Made by a program: the position numbers and the translations under genes
Shown here: positions 45,385 through 54,541 of the stretch, piece after piece
Numbering within the stretch: the stretch's first letter is position 1
Layout: the number at the start of each line of letters is the position of its first letter
The notes under the pieces: generated by a model
What the model saw: the letters and a program-made list of their open reading frames with translations, nothing else
What the model was told of the DNA's origin: nothing
Databases searched by the model: none
Assembly (NCBI RefSeq): GCF_900106095.1
Contig: NZ_FNUD01000002.1
Coordinates: forward strand, 744,001-808,000
Origin: Pseudomonas deceptionensis
GTDB lineage: Bacteria; Pseudomonadota; Gammaproteobacteria; Pseudomonadales; Pseudomonadaceae
Direction of reading: 5' to 3'
DNA: 64,000 nt

Positions 45385-45434
45385 AATGGCGGCGGAGTCT
45401 ACCAGCTTCCCTCTCAACTGGCGCGAATTGCACT

Positions 45435-45899
45435 ATGCAGACTGATCTGTGGAATTACTGTTTGAACCTCTATGCCCGCCCAGGGGTGGAGCAGGCGTGC
45501 CTGCACCTGCAAGACCAGGGCCTGGATGTGTGCCTGCTGCTGTGCGCGGCCTGGCTGCAAGAGCGTGCCGTGGCCTGTGACGAGTTGCGTCTTGGGCAAT
45601 TGAACGCCTGTGCCGGGCCCTGGCAACGCGAGGTGGTGCAACCGTTGCGGCAGCTGCGCACACACTGGCGCAAAACGGCCGCGCACGATGATGCACTTGC
45701 AGCGCTGCGCGCGCAGATCAAGTCATTGGAGCTGGAAGCAGAGAAGACGTTACTGCGTCGCCTGGAGTCAGTGACCCTGGGCTGGCCGACAGCTCAACCG
45801 CAAGACACGTGCGATTGGCTGCAGAGGGTGGCGAGCGATGCCGACCACCCTGATTGCGACGCGCTGCACCAGCTGCGCGTCGCAATCAACCATGCTTAG
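45435..45899 (+). CDS. TIGR02444-family hypothetical protein
   Basis: A 154-residue cytosolic protein beginning MQTDLWNYCLNLYARPGVEQACL, with QDQGLDVCLLLCAAWL and WQREVVQPLRQLR. These match the TIGR02444 family found next to the ABC-F gene in pseudomonads. It is helical and has six cysteines without a metal-site spacing. It is divergent from the ABC-F gene by 50 bases, and its stop overlaps the end of convergent algP by 4 bases. Function unknown. Confidence 0.82.
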   Translation: MQTDLWNYCLNLYARPGVEQACLHLQDQGLDVCLLLCAAWLQERAVACDELRLGQLNACAGPWQREVVQPLRQLRTHWRKTAAHDDALAALRAQIKSLELEAEKTLLRRLESVTLGWPTAQPQDTCDWLQRVASDADHPDCDALHQLRVAINHA

Positions 45900-46807
45900 G
45901 AAGCGCTGGCTGGGGTGGTAGCCGAGTTTGTTGCGGTTGGCGCAGGGGCAGCAGCAGGTGTGGCAGCTGCGGGCGTTACAGCTGGCTTGGCGGGTGCCGC
46001 AGCAGGTTTCGCTGCGGCAGGTTTGGCCGCAACTGGCTTTTTAACGGCAGGTTTTGCAACCGGTTTGGCTGCAGCTCTGACCGCAGGTTTCGCTGCGACA
46101 GGCTTGGCGGCCGGTTTGGCTGCTGCGGTTTTAGCTGCAGGTTTGGCCGGCGCCTTGACCGCTGCCGGTTTAGCCGCCGCGGGCCTGGCGGCAGGTTTGG
46201 CAGCCGCTGTTTTAGCCGCTACGGGCTTGGCGGCAGGTTTGGCCGCTGCGGTTTTTGCCGCTGCAGGTTTTGCCGTGCGGGCTGCTGCCGGTTTTGGCGC
46301 AGCGACTTTGGCGGCGGGCTTGGCGGCAGCGGCTGCCGGTGCCTTGGCGGGTGCTTTGGAAGCTGTTTTGGCCGCAGGTTTTTTTGCGTTTGCCGCAGGC
46401 TTGGTGTCACGGGATGACAACGCCTTGCCCACTGCTTCTTTGACCCGGCCAATACCCTGGGCCAGTTTCAGGCTTTCTTGAGCATCGCGCTTGAGTTGCA
46501 GGATATAGGTGCGAGTTTCAGTCTGGCGGTCTTTGAGTGAGTCGAGCAGTTGCTCAAGCTCTTTGACGACAGCCTTGGCTTTGGTCTGAGCTTTGGATTT
46601 GCCGGCGTTAGCGGCATCCTGCAATTTGGCGCGAGCCTTGTGCAGTTTTTCCTGGGTTTTGCCACGCTGCTTTTCAAGTTTGGCGAGCAGCTTCTCAGCA
46701 TCAGCCAACGCTTGGGTGCAAGCGTTTTCCAAATGCTCAAGCAGGCTGCCTGAGAGTTGTTGGAGCAAGTGCAACGGCGTATTTACGGGCTTCTTATTGG
46801 CCGACAT
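45896..46807 (-). CDS. algP: AlgP, histone H1-like Ala/Lys/Pro-rich regulator
   Basis: A 303-residue basic protein. The N-terminal third (about 1-120) is a charged helical region (LLEHLENACTQALADAEKLLAKLEKQRGKTQEKL). From about 130 on it consists of KPAA-type units (KPAAKP, KTAAAKP) like the C-terminal tail of eukaryotic histone H1. In P. aeruginosa, AlgP (AlgR3) affects algD transcription and alginate production, although its importance has been questioned. ATG 46807 has AGGAGG upstream. The KPAA region is encoded by imperfect direct DNA repeats and is prone to length change. Confidence 0.92.
   Translation of the reverse strand: MSANKKPVNTPLHLLQQLSGSLLEHLENACTQALADAEKLLAKLEKQRGKTQEKLHKARAKLQDAANAGKSKAQTKAKAVVKELEQLLDSLKDRQTETRTYILQLKRDAQESLKLAQGIGRVKEAVGKALSSRDTKPAANAKKPAAKTASKAPAKAPAAAAAKPAAKVAAPKPAAARTAKPAAAKTAAAKPAAKPVAAKTAAAKPAARPAAAKPAAVKAPAKPAAKTAAAKPAAKPVAAKPAVRAAAKPVAKPAVKKPVAAKPAAAKPAAAPAKPAVTPAAATPAAAPAPTATNSATTPASAS
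45955..46380. repeat. KPAA-coding imperfect tandem repeats in algP
   Basis: Plus-strand units of the kind GCAGGTTTGGC(T/C)GC and GGCTTGGC recur at 12-18 base spacing. They encode Ala/Lys/Pro repeats on the minus strand. In P. aeruginosa the same region rearranges between strains. Confidence 0.8.
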
Positions 46808-47055
46808 GGTTTACCTCCTGGCTGAAGTGAGTGCGGCTCATACTAGACCTCTGCAACTACCGCCGCTAGGTCATGTTGACACTAAGGATAGCTGCCGGTT
46901 GCATGTCGTCTAAAAACTTGTGCTGGATCAATCTTTAACCGCCAATCCCTGTAAATTCTGCGGGCGCTCCAACGTCCTTTAAACCCCCGATTTTAATCAT
47001 CGACGCACACTCGGGCGCTGGCATAATCCCCCGCACCTCAGGCCGGAGAACTCCA

Positions 47056-47721
47056 ATGCCGCGTTACCTCTTGTTGTCCTTGTTGTGCCTGGCGCCCTGG
47101 GTTCAGGCTGCCCCGCCCCCAAGCCCCGATACCGCCCACGACCTCGCTTACAGCCTGGGTGCCAGCCTGGGTGAGCGCTTGCGCGAAGAGGTTCCGCAGT
47201 TACAGATCCAGGCATTGCTCGAGGGGCTGCGCACGGCCTATCAAGGCAAGCCGCTGGCACTGAGTGATGAGCGCATCGAGCAGATTCTGGCCGAACATCA
47301 AGCCCGGGCCGACAATGCGCAAAAACCGTCCCGCAGTGACATCGCACTGGGTATCGAGCGCGATTTTTTGCTCAAAGAAAAACAGCAGCCCCGGGCACGT
47401 GAACTGGAAAACGGCATCATCCTGACCGAGCTCAAGCCCGGCACGGGGGCAAAACCCGACGCACAGGATTCGGTATACGTAAACTATGTGGGCCGCCTGC
47501 CTGACGGTACGGTGTTCGACCAGAGCACCCAGCCGCAATGGTTTCGCCTGGACAGCGTGATCGCAGGCTGGCGCAGTGCACTGGTGCAGATGCCTGTCGG
47601 GGCGAAGTGGCGACTGGCACTTCCTTCCAGCCAGGCCTACGGGGCAGAGGGCGCAGGGGACTTGATTGCCCCCTACACGCCGCTGGTATTTGAAGTCGAG
47701 CTGCTGTCCGTTAAAAAATGA
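47056..47721 (+). CDS. FKBP-type peptidyl-prolyl isomerase, periplasmic
   Basis: A 221-residue protein with a signal peptide (residues 1-18, ending VQA), an FkpA/Mip-type helical dimerisation domain (about 25-115) and a C-terminal FKBP domain with GTGAKPDAQDSVYVNYVGRLPDGTVFDQS and IPP-region residues in LPSSQAYG. The N-terminal hit TAHDLAYSLGASLGERL is the FKBP_N pattern. It folds outer-membrane or periplasmic proteins. It lies between algP and algQ, divergent from the former. Confidence 0.92.
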   Translation: MPRYLLLSLLCLAPWVQAAPPPSPDTAHDLAYSLGASLGERLREEVPQLQIQALLEGLRTAYQGKPLALSDERIEQILAEHQARADNAQKPSRSDIALGIERDFLLKEKQQPRARELENGIILTELKPGTGAKPDAQDSVYVNYVGRLPDGTVFDQSTQPQWFRLDSVIAGWRSALVQMPVGAKWRLALPSSQAYGAEGAGDLIAPYTPLVFEVELLSVKK

Positions 47722-47734
47722 CCGGCCATGAACG

Positions 47735-47765
47735 AAAAAAGGTACGCCGTGGCGTACCTTTTTTT
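47735..47765. terminator. Bidirectional Rho-independent terminator
   Basis: AAAAAAGGTACGCC GT GGCGTACCTTTTTTT is a perfect stem with A- and T-runs on the two sides. It serves both the FKBP gene and convergent algQ. Confidence 0.93.
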
Positions 47766-47779
47766 GACTCGACTACAGC

Positions 47780-48250
47780 TTAAGCCTGAGCCGCTTCTTT
47801 CTGCTTGTGCGCACTGTGCAGCACTTCGATCAAGCAGTCTTCAAGCTCAAAGCGCTCGTCAAGCAAAGCCCCCAGGATCTTGATTTCTTCTGCGAGCTTT
47901 TCGCAGTCAGGGCGATGGGCTTTACCGTCGCAATGATCATTAAAGGCCAGAGCGGCTTCAGTAATCACGCTGATTCTCGGGTAGATGGTCTCAGCCAATG
48001 CCAGCCCGCGCTCATCGTTGAAGGCTTTGGCCTCCTGATTGAGTTGCTCGTAAATTTCGAAATGACCTGCAGAAACGTAGTCGACCAGGATCTGGCAAAA
48101 CTCTTTTTGCGGTCCCCGCTTGGGGTTATTTTGCTGCTCAATCAAAGCAGCATAAGCCTTCACAAGTTTACGGCGCTCATGCAACCAGCGATCAACCAGC
48201 TGGTGGACGCCGTTGAAACGTTCCTGAGCACTCTCGCATCTTTCGAGCAT
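47780..48250 (-). CDS. algQ: AlgQ, Rsd-family anti-sigma70 factor
   Basis: A 156-residue helical protein starting [29 protein letters not shown], the Rsd/AlgQ N-terminus. Conserved pieces are [20 protein letters not shown] and [20 protein letters not shown]. It binds sigma70 region 4 and frees core polymerase for alternative sigma factors. In P. aeruginosa it also supports alginate and siderophore genes. ATG 48250 gives family length; the longer frame has no ribosome site. Confidence 0.94.
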   Translation of the reverse strand: MLERCESAQERFNGVHQLVDRWLHERRKLVKAYAALIEQQNNPKRGPQKEFCQILVDYVSAGHFEIYEQLNQEAKAFNDERGLALAETIYPRISVITEAALAFNDHCDGKAHRPDCEKLAEEIKILGALLDERFELEDCLIEVLHSAHKQKEAAQA

Positions 48251-48441
48251 GATGATCTCTCTTCCCTTGTGGGCCCATGCCACCCGACTTTAGCCGGGCC
48301 TATGAGAACCAAAACCTGCGCGGTTGCACCGGCATTGGGCGGCATAACTCCAGTAATACGTGCGGGCCAGATTATGCCCGCTCGGCAACTGCTTCAAGGT
48401 ACGCACGAGAGAAAGTTCATACAAGCGTTTAATCCCGACTG

Positions 48442-48969
48442 CTACACCGCGTCGCAGTCGGGGGGTAATTTATCGCCGTGGTCTGTGCGAAAAATCTGGA
48501 AGATGCTCAGCACTAGCAGGCCGGTAAAGGCCAGCACGCTGAGTTCGGGAGCGCTCAAATCAAACACGCTCCAGTGAATATGCGTGCAGTCTTCGCCGCC
48601 CTTATAAATCATCGAAAAGAGTTCACCAGGCGTCAGATCGTGCCAGGGGAACGTCAGATCTGGCTGGCAAAACATCAATTGTTCAGGCGGTAACAGTTGC
48701 AGCTTCATCTGCCGCAAGGCGCTCGCCGCGCCCCCAAGCGCCAGTAACGTGGATGCAATTGAATAGCACCGCAGACCAAAGCGCTGCGGACCATGGACAT
48801 AAGCCACCAGGTTGACGAGACAGAAAGCCAGCAAGAAAAAGCGCTGCACCAGGCATAAAGAACAAGGCTTGAGCCCGGACCCGTACTGAAGGTAAAGAGC
48901 GCCGCCCATCACCAGGGTGCCTGCAAGAAAGGCTAAAAAGAAACCGAAACGTGAGCCTGCCAAGAACAT
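48442..48969 (-). CDS. dsbH: DsbB-family disulfide bond formation protein (DsbH)
   Basis: A 175-residue inner-membrane protein with four helices. The first periplasmic cysteine pair is CSLC in KPCSLCLVQR (residues about 36-39). The second pair is the Cys in FCQPDLTF and the Cys in GEDCTHIHW. It oxidises DsbA and passes electrons to quinone. P. aeruginosa has two such proteins, DsbB and DsbH, and the location next to algQ and hemY identifies this one as DsbH. Spacers of 191 and 225 bases flank it without visible genes. Confidence 0.9.
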   Translation of the reverse strand: MFLAGSRFGFFLAFLAGTLVMGGALYLQYGSGLKPCSLCLVQRFFLLAFCLVNLVAYVHGPQRFGLRCYSIASTLLALGGAASALRQMKLQLLPPEQLMFCQPDLTFPWHDLTPGELFSMIYKGGEDCTHIHWSVFDLSAPELSVLAFTGLLVLSIFQIFRTDHGDKLPPDCDAV

Positions 48970-49194
48970 GGCTTTTCCGTAACAAAAGAGACAGCTGGTT
49001 ACGGTAGATGAAAGCCATTGGCCCTTTCAAGATGCCCCTGAGCGGATAAGTCTTGAAGGAAGTAGGGAATTACCGACAGAAGCCCGAAGCATTGAGTTCC
49101 AGTCACGTAGGAAACAGCAACTCGCGCCCGATCAAGCTGCGGTTTGAAGCAACCGGACGCGTGCATAACACACCCGGCTGCCCGCCCAGGCCGC

Positions 49195-50436
49195 TTAAAG
49201 GCTGGTGGCTGTCGCTGGCAAAGGCAGGGCCAGCAAGCGCTCATCCAGCAGATTCAAACCTTCCTGAAACAGTTGATTGCTACGTTCCGTATCGCCCAGT
49301 TGAGCCAGCAGTCGCGCCAGCTCTGCACAGGTTTCCGGGTTGCGCTCAACCTTCAGACTGCTTTCGAAATAGTCCCGGGCTTTGCCCCACAGACTGTTTT
49401 GCAGGCACAGGCGCCCCAGGGTTAACAGCAGGCTCGCGTCACCGGGGTGAGCCTTGAGCCAGCCTTCAGCCGTCTGCAACTGCTTCACCGGATCACTGCC
49501 GCGCAACAAGCCATAGAGCCGCACGAGGTGGCTGTCGTAGTTGCGCTTGAGCGCTCCACGCAGGACTTCTTCGGCTTCAGCTTGCGCGCCCAACTGACGC
49601 AATTGCTCGGCATAGGCCAAAACCAGCGCAGGCTCCTGACGCTGGGCCGAGGTGAGTTGTTGCCAGGCACGCTGAAGTGATTGCAACCCCGCCTCGCCCT
49701 CTGCTTCGCGATGCGCAGCGAGGGTCAGATTTTGCCCCCAGGCTCGATGCTCCAGCTCTGCAAGCTCCTTGGCCGGCAATACCTTGTCTTTGCGCAACTC
49801 GGGCAGCAAGCGAATCAGAGCCGTCCAGTCGCCCCGCTGCTGGTGCAAGCGCTGCAACTGGCGCAACACTTGAACGTTATGCGGATGGCGCTCGTGCATG
49901 GTTTGCAATGTCACCAGCGCCCCATCTGTGTCGGCGCGGTCAACCTGCAACTGGGCATGGCTCAGGGCAATGGCCAGTTCGGCTTGGGGCTGACGCTCCA
50001 GCGCACGTTCAAGCAGGTTGTCGCTTTCTTCGTAACGCCCTTGCTCGTTGGCCGCACGTGCAGCCCCCAGATAGAAGAGCAACGGCTGAGGCTCGGCTTC
50101 GGCAGCACGGGCCAGGTGTTTTTGAGCGCTGGCCCAGCGGCCCTCGGCGAGGTCCATCTGGCCTTGCTCGATGGCAAGCTGCACCCGACGGCTGCGATTG
50201 CGGCGCGACCATGGATTCACCAACCCCGTAGAGGCCGTCACCAGCTCCACCAGCAACTTGATCCCCCAGAGCAGCAACCACAGGACCGCCAGCAGTGCGA
50301 GGGTTGCCCATACGCTGGATTCGTAGCGGAAGTTTTTATAGGCCACCAGCACATAGCCCGCATCTTCAGCGATTGCCAGGCCGATGCAGGCCGCGGCTGC
50401 AATCAACAAAAACACAATCACATAGAAACGCTTCAT
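49195..50436 (-). CDS. hemY: HemY, TPR-containing heme biosynthesis-associated membrane protein
   Basis: A 413-residue protein with two N-terminal membrane helices (about 4-24 and 42-64), the HemY_N motif VLVAYKNFRYESSVWATL, and about eight TPR-like repeats in the rest. It is encoded last in the hemC-hemD-hemX-hemY operon and overlaps hemX by 4 bases. Recent work ties this gammaproteobacterial HemY to coordination of heme-pathway enzymes. It is not the protoporphyrinogen oxidase of the same name. Confidence 0.93.
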   Translation of the reverse strand: MKRFYVIVFLLIAAAACIGLAIAEDAGYVLVAYKNFRYESSVWATLALLAVLWLLLWGIKLLVELVTASTGLVNPWSRRNRSRRVQLAIEQGQMDLAEGRWASAQKHLARAAEAEPQPLLFYLGAARAANEQGRYEESDNLLERALERQPQAELAIALSHAQLQVDRADTDGALVTLQTMHERHPHNVQVLRQLQRLHQQRGDWTALIRLLPELRKDKVLPAKELAELEHRAWGQNLTLAAHREAEGEAGLQSLQRAWQQLTSAQRQEPALVLAYAEQLRQLGAQAEAEEVLRGALKRNYDSHLVRLYGLLRGSDPVKQLQTAEGWLKAHPGDASLLLTLGRLCLQNSLWGKARDYFESSLKVERNPETCAELARLLAQLGDTERSNQLFQEGLNLLDERLLALPLPATATSL

Positions 50437-51560
50437 GGAAGGGCCTCCTGAACAGGGCTGGCCGCCGCTTTACCCGGCTCGTCGGCACGGACATGCCGGC
50501 GCTCAAGATAAGCCTGTACCGCGCTCAGGGTCGCCGCGAGGTCCGGCGTTTTAACCGTAACCGGCTGCTTGCTCAGCTCAACCACTTGCTCGAGGATTTT
50601 TTTGCTTTGCGGGTTATCCGCGTTGAAGTTGCCCTTGAGGACATCTTGCGCCTGCGCCAAGGCCTGGGTGTACACCGACTCCTGGCCATTGAGGGCCGCC
50701 CATTGGGCTTGCTCCAGCGCCAGGCTCAACGCCAGGCGAACTTGGGTCAGGCTTTGGCCTGCCAGCAGTGGACGCACATTTTTGTCTGCATTGAAATCAA
50801 TGCGGATGTAGTGCGAGATCTCGTCCCACCACTGCGACCATCGGCTCGCGCCATCGCCGTCTGCCGTCAGGCTCGACAACGAATCGCCTTGATTCTGATA
50901 GGCCGGAGCCAGGGCACTGAGTTGTGCGACCTGATCACGCAAAGCCGCCAATTGCAGGAACAGGCCGGCGCGATCCGGCTGTTCAACGCTGCGCAGTGCC
51001 GTCAGGCTTTTAGCCAACTGCTCGCGCGCGGCGAAAGCGCCCGGATCGTTTTGCTCACGCAAAATGGCATCTGCCCCCTGCACCAGCGCCTGGGCGCTGG
51101 TGATGTCCTGCAGCGCCGACAATCGCAAGGTCGCCAAACGCAGCAAGTGTTCGGCCTCGGCCAAACGCCAGTCCTTGCGGCTTTCGCCCAGTACGGTTTC
51201 AAGGCGCTGGTTCAGACGCTGCTGATCGCCTTGCAGTTGCACGACCAACTGGCGCTGATTATCCAGTTCACTGGCAGAGGGCAGTTGATTGAGGCGAGCC
51301 AGCAGCTGTTGCTCGCCCTGCTTGATCGACAGCGTTTGCGCGGCCAGGGCTGGCACGTCACTTAACTGCTGTTCGGTGGTGGTTTGCAGAGTGCGCATCT
51401 GCCACACACTCCAGCCGCCGACGGCAACACCGGCAGCGCCCAGCAACAGGGCAACTACGGCCAGGCCATTGCCACGACCCTGCGGCGCAGGGTCTGGCTT
51501 TTTAGCCGGCGCTTCTGGCGCGGGCTGCACGTGTTCTTTGGACAAGACTGTTTCGCTCAC
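50433..51560 (-). CDS. hemX: HemX, uroporphyrinogen-III C-methyltransferase-like membrane protein
   Basis: A 375-residue protein with a proline-rich cytosolic N-terminus (about 1-30), a single membrane helix (about 34-58) and a long periplasmic alpha-helical coil. GTG 51560 is preferred because AAGGATGG lies upstream and it gives MSETVLSKEHVQ. The longer frame lies in spacer. Despite its database name it has no SAM methyltransferase motif. It lies between hemD and hemY. Function in heme synthesis is accessory. Confidence 0.9.
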   Translation of the reverse strand: MSETVLSKEHVQPAPEAPAKKPDPAPQGRGNGLAVVALLLGAAGVAVGGWSVWQMRTLQTTTEQQLSDVPALAAQTLSIKQGEQQLLARLNQLPSASELDNQRQLVVQLQGDQQRLNQRLETVLGESRKDWRLAEAEHLLRLATLRLSALQDITSAQALVQGADAILREQNDPGAFAAREQLAKSLTALRSVEQPDRAGLFLQLAALRDQVAQLSALAPAYQNQGDSLSSLTADGDGASRWSQWWDEISHYIRIDFNADKNVRPLLAGQSLTQVRLALSLALEQAQWAALNGQESVYTQALAQAQDVLKGNFNADNPQSKKILEQVVELSKQPVTVKTPDLAATLSAVQAYLERRHVRADEPGKAAASPVQEALP

Positions 51561-51576
51561 GAATCCATCCTTTGCA

Positions 51577-52344
51577 TTAAAAAGCAGGTGCGGGATGCTC
51601 CCGCAGCGCCGCCAGCAAGGCCGTGGCGCTCGCGCCACGACAATCCACAACGTTTTGTGCCCCGGCGCTGCGTGCTATCTCAGCAACCCGAGGGCTTGGA
51701 ACAAACAACGGTAAACGGGCCAACCGGGGCCAGGCATCGCCTGCCAATTGGCGTAAATGTTCAAAACCCTGCCCACTGCTGACCACCAGAGCGTTCAGGC
51801 GTTCCGCTTGCACACGCTGAGGCAGGATCGCCGCCGGGTAAGAAGGCAGCTCGCGACGATAGAGTTCAAGGTAGTCTACCTGTGCCCCCATACCGCGAAG
51901 GCGCGAGGCCAGCATCTCCCGCCCTCCCTCGCCACGCAAGATCAGGACCCTGGGCTCAGCCCCCTGAATCGCCTGCTCAAACACCGGCATTGCCAACAAG
52001 GCCTCGCTGTCATCCCCGCATTGAGGGTAGCTAACATCAAGACCGTAGTCGGCGAGAATCTGTGCCGTGGCGGCCCCGACACTGAACCACTTCTGGGCAG
52101 GCGATTGCGGCCAGTATTGGCTTACCAGCGCCAGGCCCAGGCGCGCCGCGGGCTTGCTGACCACAATCACGGCGCAATATCGCTCAAGATGGGCGATCGG
52201 TTCCCGCTGTGCGTCAGTCAACACCAACGGCTGGATCGCCAGTAGCGGCAAGCTGCTGCTGAAAATCCCGGCCTCGGACAGCTCGTTCGCGAGCGCCGCC
52301 GACTCTTCAGCGGGCCGGGTCAGCAACAGGCGCCAGCGTGTCAC
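51577..52344 (-). CDS. hemD: Uroporphyrinogen-III synthase
   Basis: A 255-residue two-domain enzyme that closes and inverts ring D of hydroxymethylbilane. It has the family pattern [22 protein letters not shown] at the N-terminus, [25 protein letters not shown] and [12 protein letters not shown]. Its ATG overlaps the hemC stop by 4 bases. The whole block hemC-hemD-hemX-hemY is a single operon downstream of algR in the same direction. Confidence 0.94.
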   Translation of the reverse strand: MTRWRLLLTRPAEESAALANELSEAGIFSSSLPLLAIQPLVLTDAQREPIAHLERYCAVIVVSKPAARLGLALVSQYWPQSPAQKWFSVGAATAQILADYGLDVSYPQCGDDSEALLAMPVFEQAIQGAEPRVLILRGEGGREMLASRLRGMGAQVDYLELYRRELPSYPAAILPQRVQAERLNALVVSSGQGFEHLRQLAGDAWPRLARLPLFVPSPRVAEIARSAGAQNVVDCRGASATALLAALREHPAPAF

Positions 52345-53282
52345 TCGTGACCTGCCTCACCATAAACGGCTTGCAAGATAGCGCCAGCGCCTTGAGCCAG
52401 CAGGTCTTCGGCAACCTGCACGCCCAGCTCGGCAGCCGCACTTTGTGGCCCGCGAGCCTGGGCACTCAGCAACAGACCACCACTGGGCTCACCCACCAGG
52501 CCGCGCAACCAGATTTGCTCGCCTTCCAGTACGGCATAGCAGGCAATCGGGACCTGGCAGCCACCGTTCAGATGTTTGTTCAGCGCCCGCTCGGCGGTGA
52601 CGCGCACGGCGGTGTCCGCATGGTGCAGCGGCGCCAGCAGGGCATGAATTTCGGTATCTACGCTGCGGCATTCGATGCCCACGGCACCTTGGCCGCCTGC
52701 CGGCAAGCTGTCTTCGATACTGATCGCCGAGGTGATGCGGTCTTCAAAACCGAGACGGATCAGGCCCGCCGCCGCCAGGATAATGGCGTCGTATTCACCG
52801 GCATCGAGCTTGGCCAGACGAGTATTGACGTTGCCACGCAGAAAGCGGATTTCCAGATCCGGACGGCGAGTCAGCAACTGGGCCTGACGGCGCAGGCTCG
52901 ACGTGCCGACAATGCTGCCCTGGGGCAGATCGTCGAGGCTGGCAAAGGTGTTGGAGACGAAAGCATCACGCGGATCTTCGCGCTCGCAAATACAGAACAG
53001 ACCCAAACCTTCAGGGAAGTCCATCGGCACGTCTTTCATGGAGTGCACGGCGATGTCAGCTTCGTTTTCGAGCAGAGCGGTTTCCAGCTCCTTGACGAAC
53101 AGACCCTTGCCGCCGATTTTCGACAGCGGCGAGTCCAGCAGCTTGTCGCCACGGCTGACCATGGGCACCAGCGTCACCACAAGACCTGGGTGAGCCTGTT
53201 CTAAACGGGCTTTAACGTATTCGGCCTGCCACAGAGCCAGGGCGCTTTTACGGGTAGCGATGCGGATTTCGCGAGAGGACAT
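52341..53282 (-). CDS. hemC: Hydroxymethylbilane synthase (porphobilinogen deaminase)
   Basis: A 313-residue enzyme that joins four porphobilinogens. The dipyrromethane cofactor cysteine is in NGGCQVPIA. The substrate-site arginines are in [16 protein letters not shown] and [18 protein letters not shown], and [12 protein letters not shown] has the catalytic aspartate in AVHSMKD. It lies 126 bases after algR, which in P. aeruginosa forms a unit with hemC. Confidence 0.97.
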   Translation of the reverse strand: MSSREIRIATRKSALALWQAEYVKARLEQAHPGLVVTLVPMVSRGDKLLDSPLSKIGGKGLFVKELETALLENEADIAVHSMKDVPMDFPEGLGLFCICEREDPRDAFVSNTFASLDDLPQGSIVGTSSLRRQAQLLTRRPDLEIRFLRGNVNTRLAKLDAGEYDAIILAAAGLIRLGFEDRITSAISIEDSLPAGGQGAVGIECRSVDTEIHALLAPLHHADTAVRVTAERALNKHLNGGCQVPIACYAVLEGEQIWLRGLVGEPSGGLLLSAQARGPQSAAAELGVQVAEDLLAQGAGAILQAVYGEAGHE

Positions 53283-53408
53283 GGATCAATCCGTACTGAA
53301 AAGATACGGCTGATAATAACAGCTCAGCCAAAACAGCTTTGACTTGTATCAGAAAGTCCTCGGCCTCCCTGGCCCAAAACGGCGCGCCCGCGCCTTTTAC
53401 AGCGCCGT

Positions 53409-54155
53409 TTACAGCTGCTGCATCATCTTGCGCACACCCGCTACATGCCGGCGACTCACGATCAGTGCATCACCGTTAAGCCCCCGAAGGAACAGCTGGA
53501 AATGCCCCAGCGGCGTGCGTTGCAGACGCTCGATCCGATCACGTGCCACCAGCGCATTTCGGTGAATACGCACAAAGCGATCACCGAACTCGTCTTCAAG
53601 GGCCTTGAGGGGTTCATCGAGCAAGACTTCGCCGCCCGCGTGACGCAACGTCACGTATTTATGGTCAGCAATAAAGTAGATCACTTGGTCGATGGGGATC
53701 AGCTCAATGCCTTTGCGGGTTCTGGCACTGATATGGCTGCGCGGGCCACTGCCCGTTTGCGCAGCCGGGCGGGTGAGCGCGGCCAGCTGGATGCGGTTGG
53801 GCCGGTGAGTCTCTTTCAAGGCAGCGCTCAGATCCTCGGCACTGACCGGTTTGAGCACATAGCTCACGCCGCTGTCTTGCAAGGCCTGCACGGAAAACTC
53901 GTCAGGCGCCACGCAAAACACTACCGACGGAGGTAGCTCGCGCTCGCATAATTTGGCCGCAACCTGCAACCCGTCGAGGCCCGGCAGGCGGATATCGAGC
54001 AAAACGACATCCGGCTTCAGGTTTTCGATCAGGGTCAATGCCTCTTCGCCATTAGTGGCGCCAGGCTCCAGTAACGTATGGCCTCCAAGCGTGCTGAGCA
54101 AATGGCTCAAATGCTCGCGGGCCAGGGTTTCGTCATCAACGATCAGGACATTCAT
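53409..54155 (-). CDS. algR: AlgR, LytTR-type response regulator
   Basis: A 248-residue regulator with an N-terminal receiver (acidic Asp7-Asp8, phospho-acceptor Asp54 in VVLLDIRLPGLDG, Lys in YVLKPVSAEDL) and a C-terminal LytTR DNA-binding domain (about 140-248, with YFIADHKYVTLRH and FVRIHRNALVARDRIERL). In P. aeruginosa it controls alginate, twitching and virulence genes. ATG 54155 begins MNVLIVDDE. The expected sensor gene algZ/fimS is not present upstream, where argH follows on the other strand. Confidence 0.96.
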   Translation of the reverse strand: MNVLIVDDETLAREHLSHLLSTLGGHTLLEPGATNGEEALTLIENLKPDVVLLDIRLPGLDGLQVAAKLCERELPPSVVFCVAPDEFSVQALQDSGVSYVLKPVSAEDLSAALKETHRPNRIQLAALTRPAAQTGSGPRSHISARTRKGIELIPIDQVIYFIADHKYVTLRHAGGEVLLDEPLKALEDEFGDRFVRIHRNALVARDRIERLQRTPLGHFQLFLRGLNGDALIVSRRHVAGVRKMMQQL

Positions 54156-54541
54156 ATAGCGCTGTATTCCTGCGTGAGTCTCGCACAAGGATAGCGTAGA
54201 CAAGTGAAGTGACGACTGTCACGGCGATCCACGCTAAGACTAGCGCGGAGGCCAAAAAGTGCCGCAAGCCGCACAGCAAAATTCACCTGTATCCGTTTCT
54301 CGATTTAATACCGGATACGTCTGGCAATCTACAAAGACCTGCTATGACTGATCCATACGACCAACTGTAGACGGTTGCCAAGACGAAAGTATTCAAACGA
54401 TACATTTCGTTTCGGAAATTTGTTTATACCGCACTTCACACTAAAACCTGCCGAGCTGCGTCAACGCCATGATTGGCAACCCTGTTATGATCCGCGGTAA
54501 CTTTTTGTGTAACTCCCCCTCAGCCGATTACGAGCGAATCC
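54156..54541. other. Divergent intergenic region, algR and argH
   Basis: A 386-base spacer that carries both promoters. TATGAT at 54486-54491 is a candidate argH -10 with no clear -35. The part around 54290-54440 is AT-rich. No reading frame of a kinase and no remnant of algZ was recognised. Confidence 0.5.

Noticed and set aside
45955..46380. Possible CRISPR-like array
   Set aside because: Repeats are short, degenerate, without spacers, and encode the AlgP tail.
45854..46417. Cys/Gly/Arg-rich frame opposite algP
   Set aside because: The low-complexity product is simply the complement of the KPAA repeats.
54156..54541. Remnant of algZ/fimS
   Set aside because: All frames in this gap are short and none shows histidine-kinase motifs.
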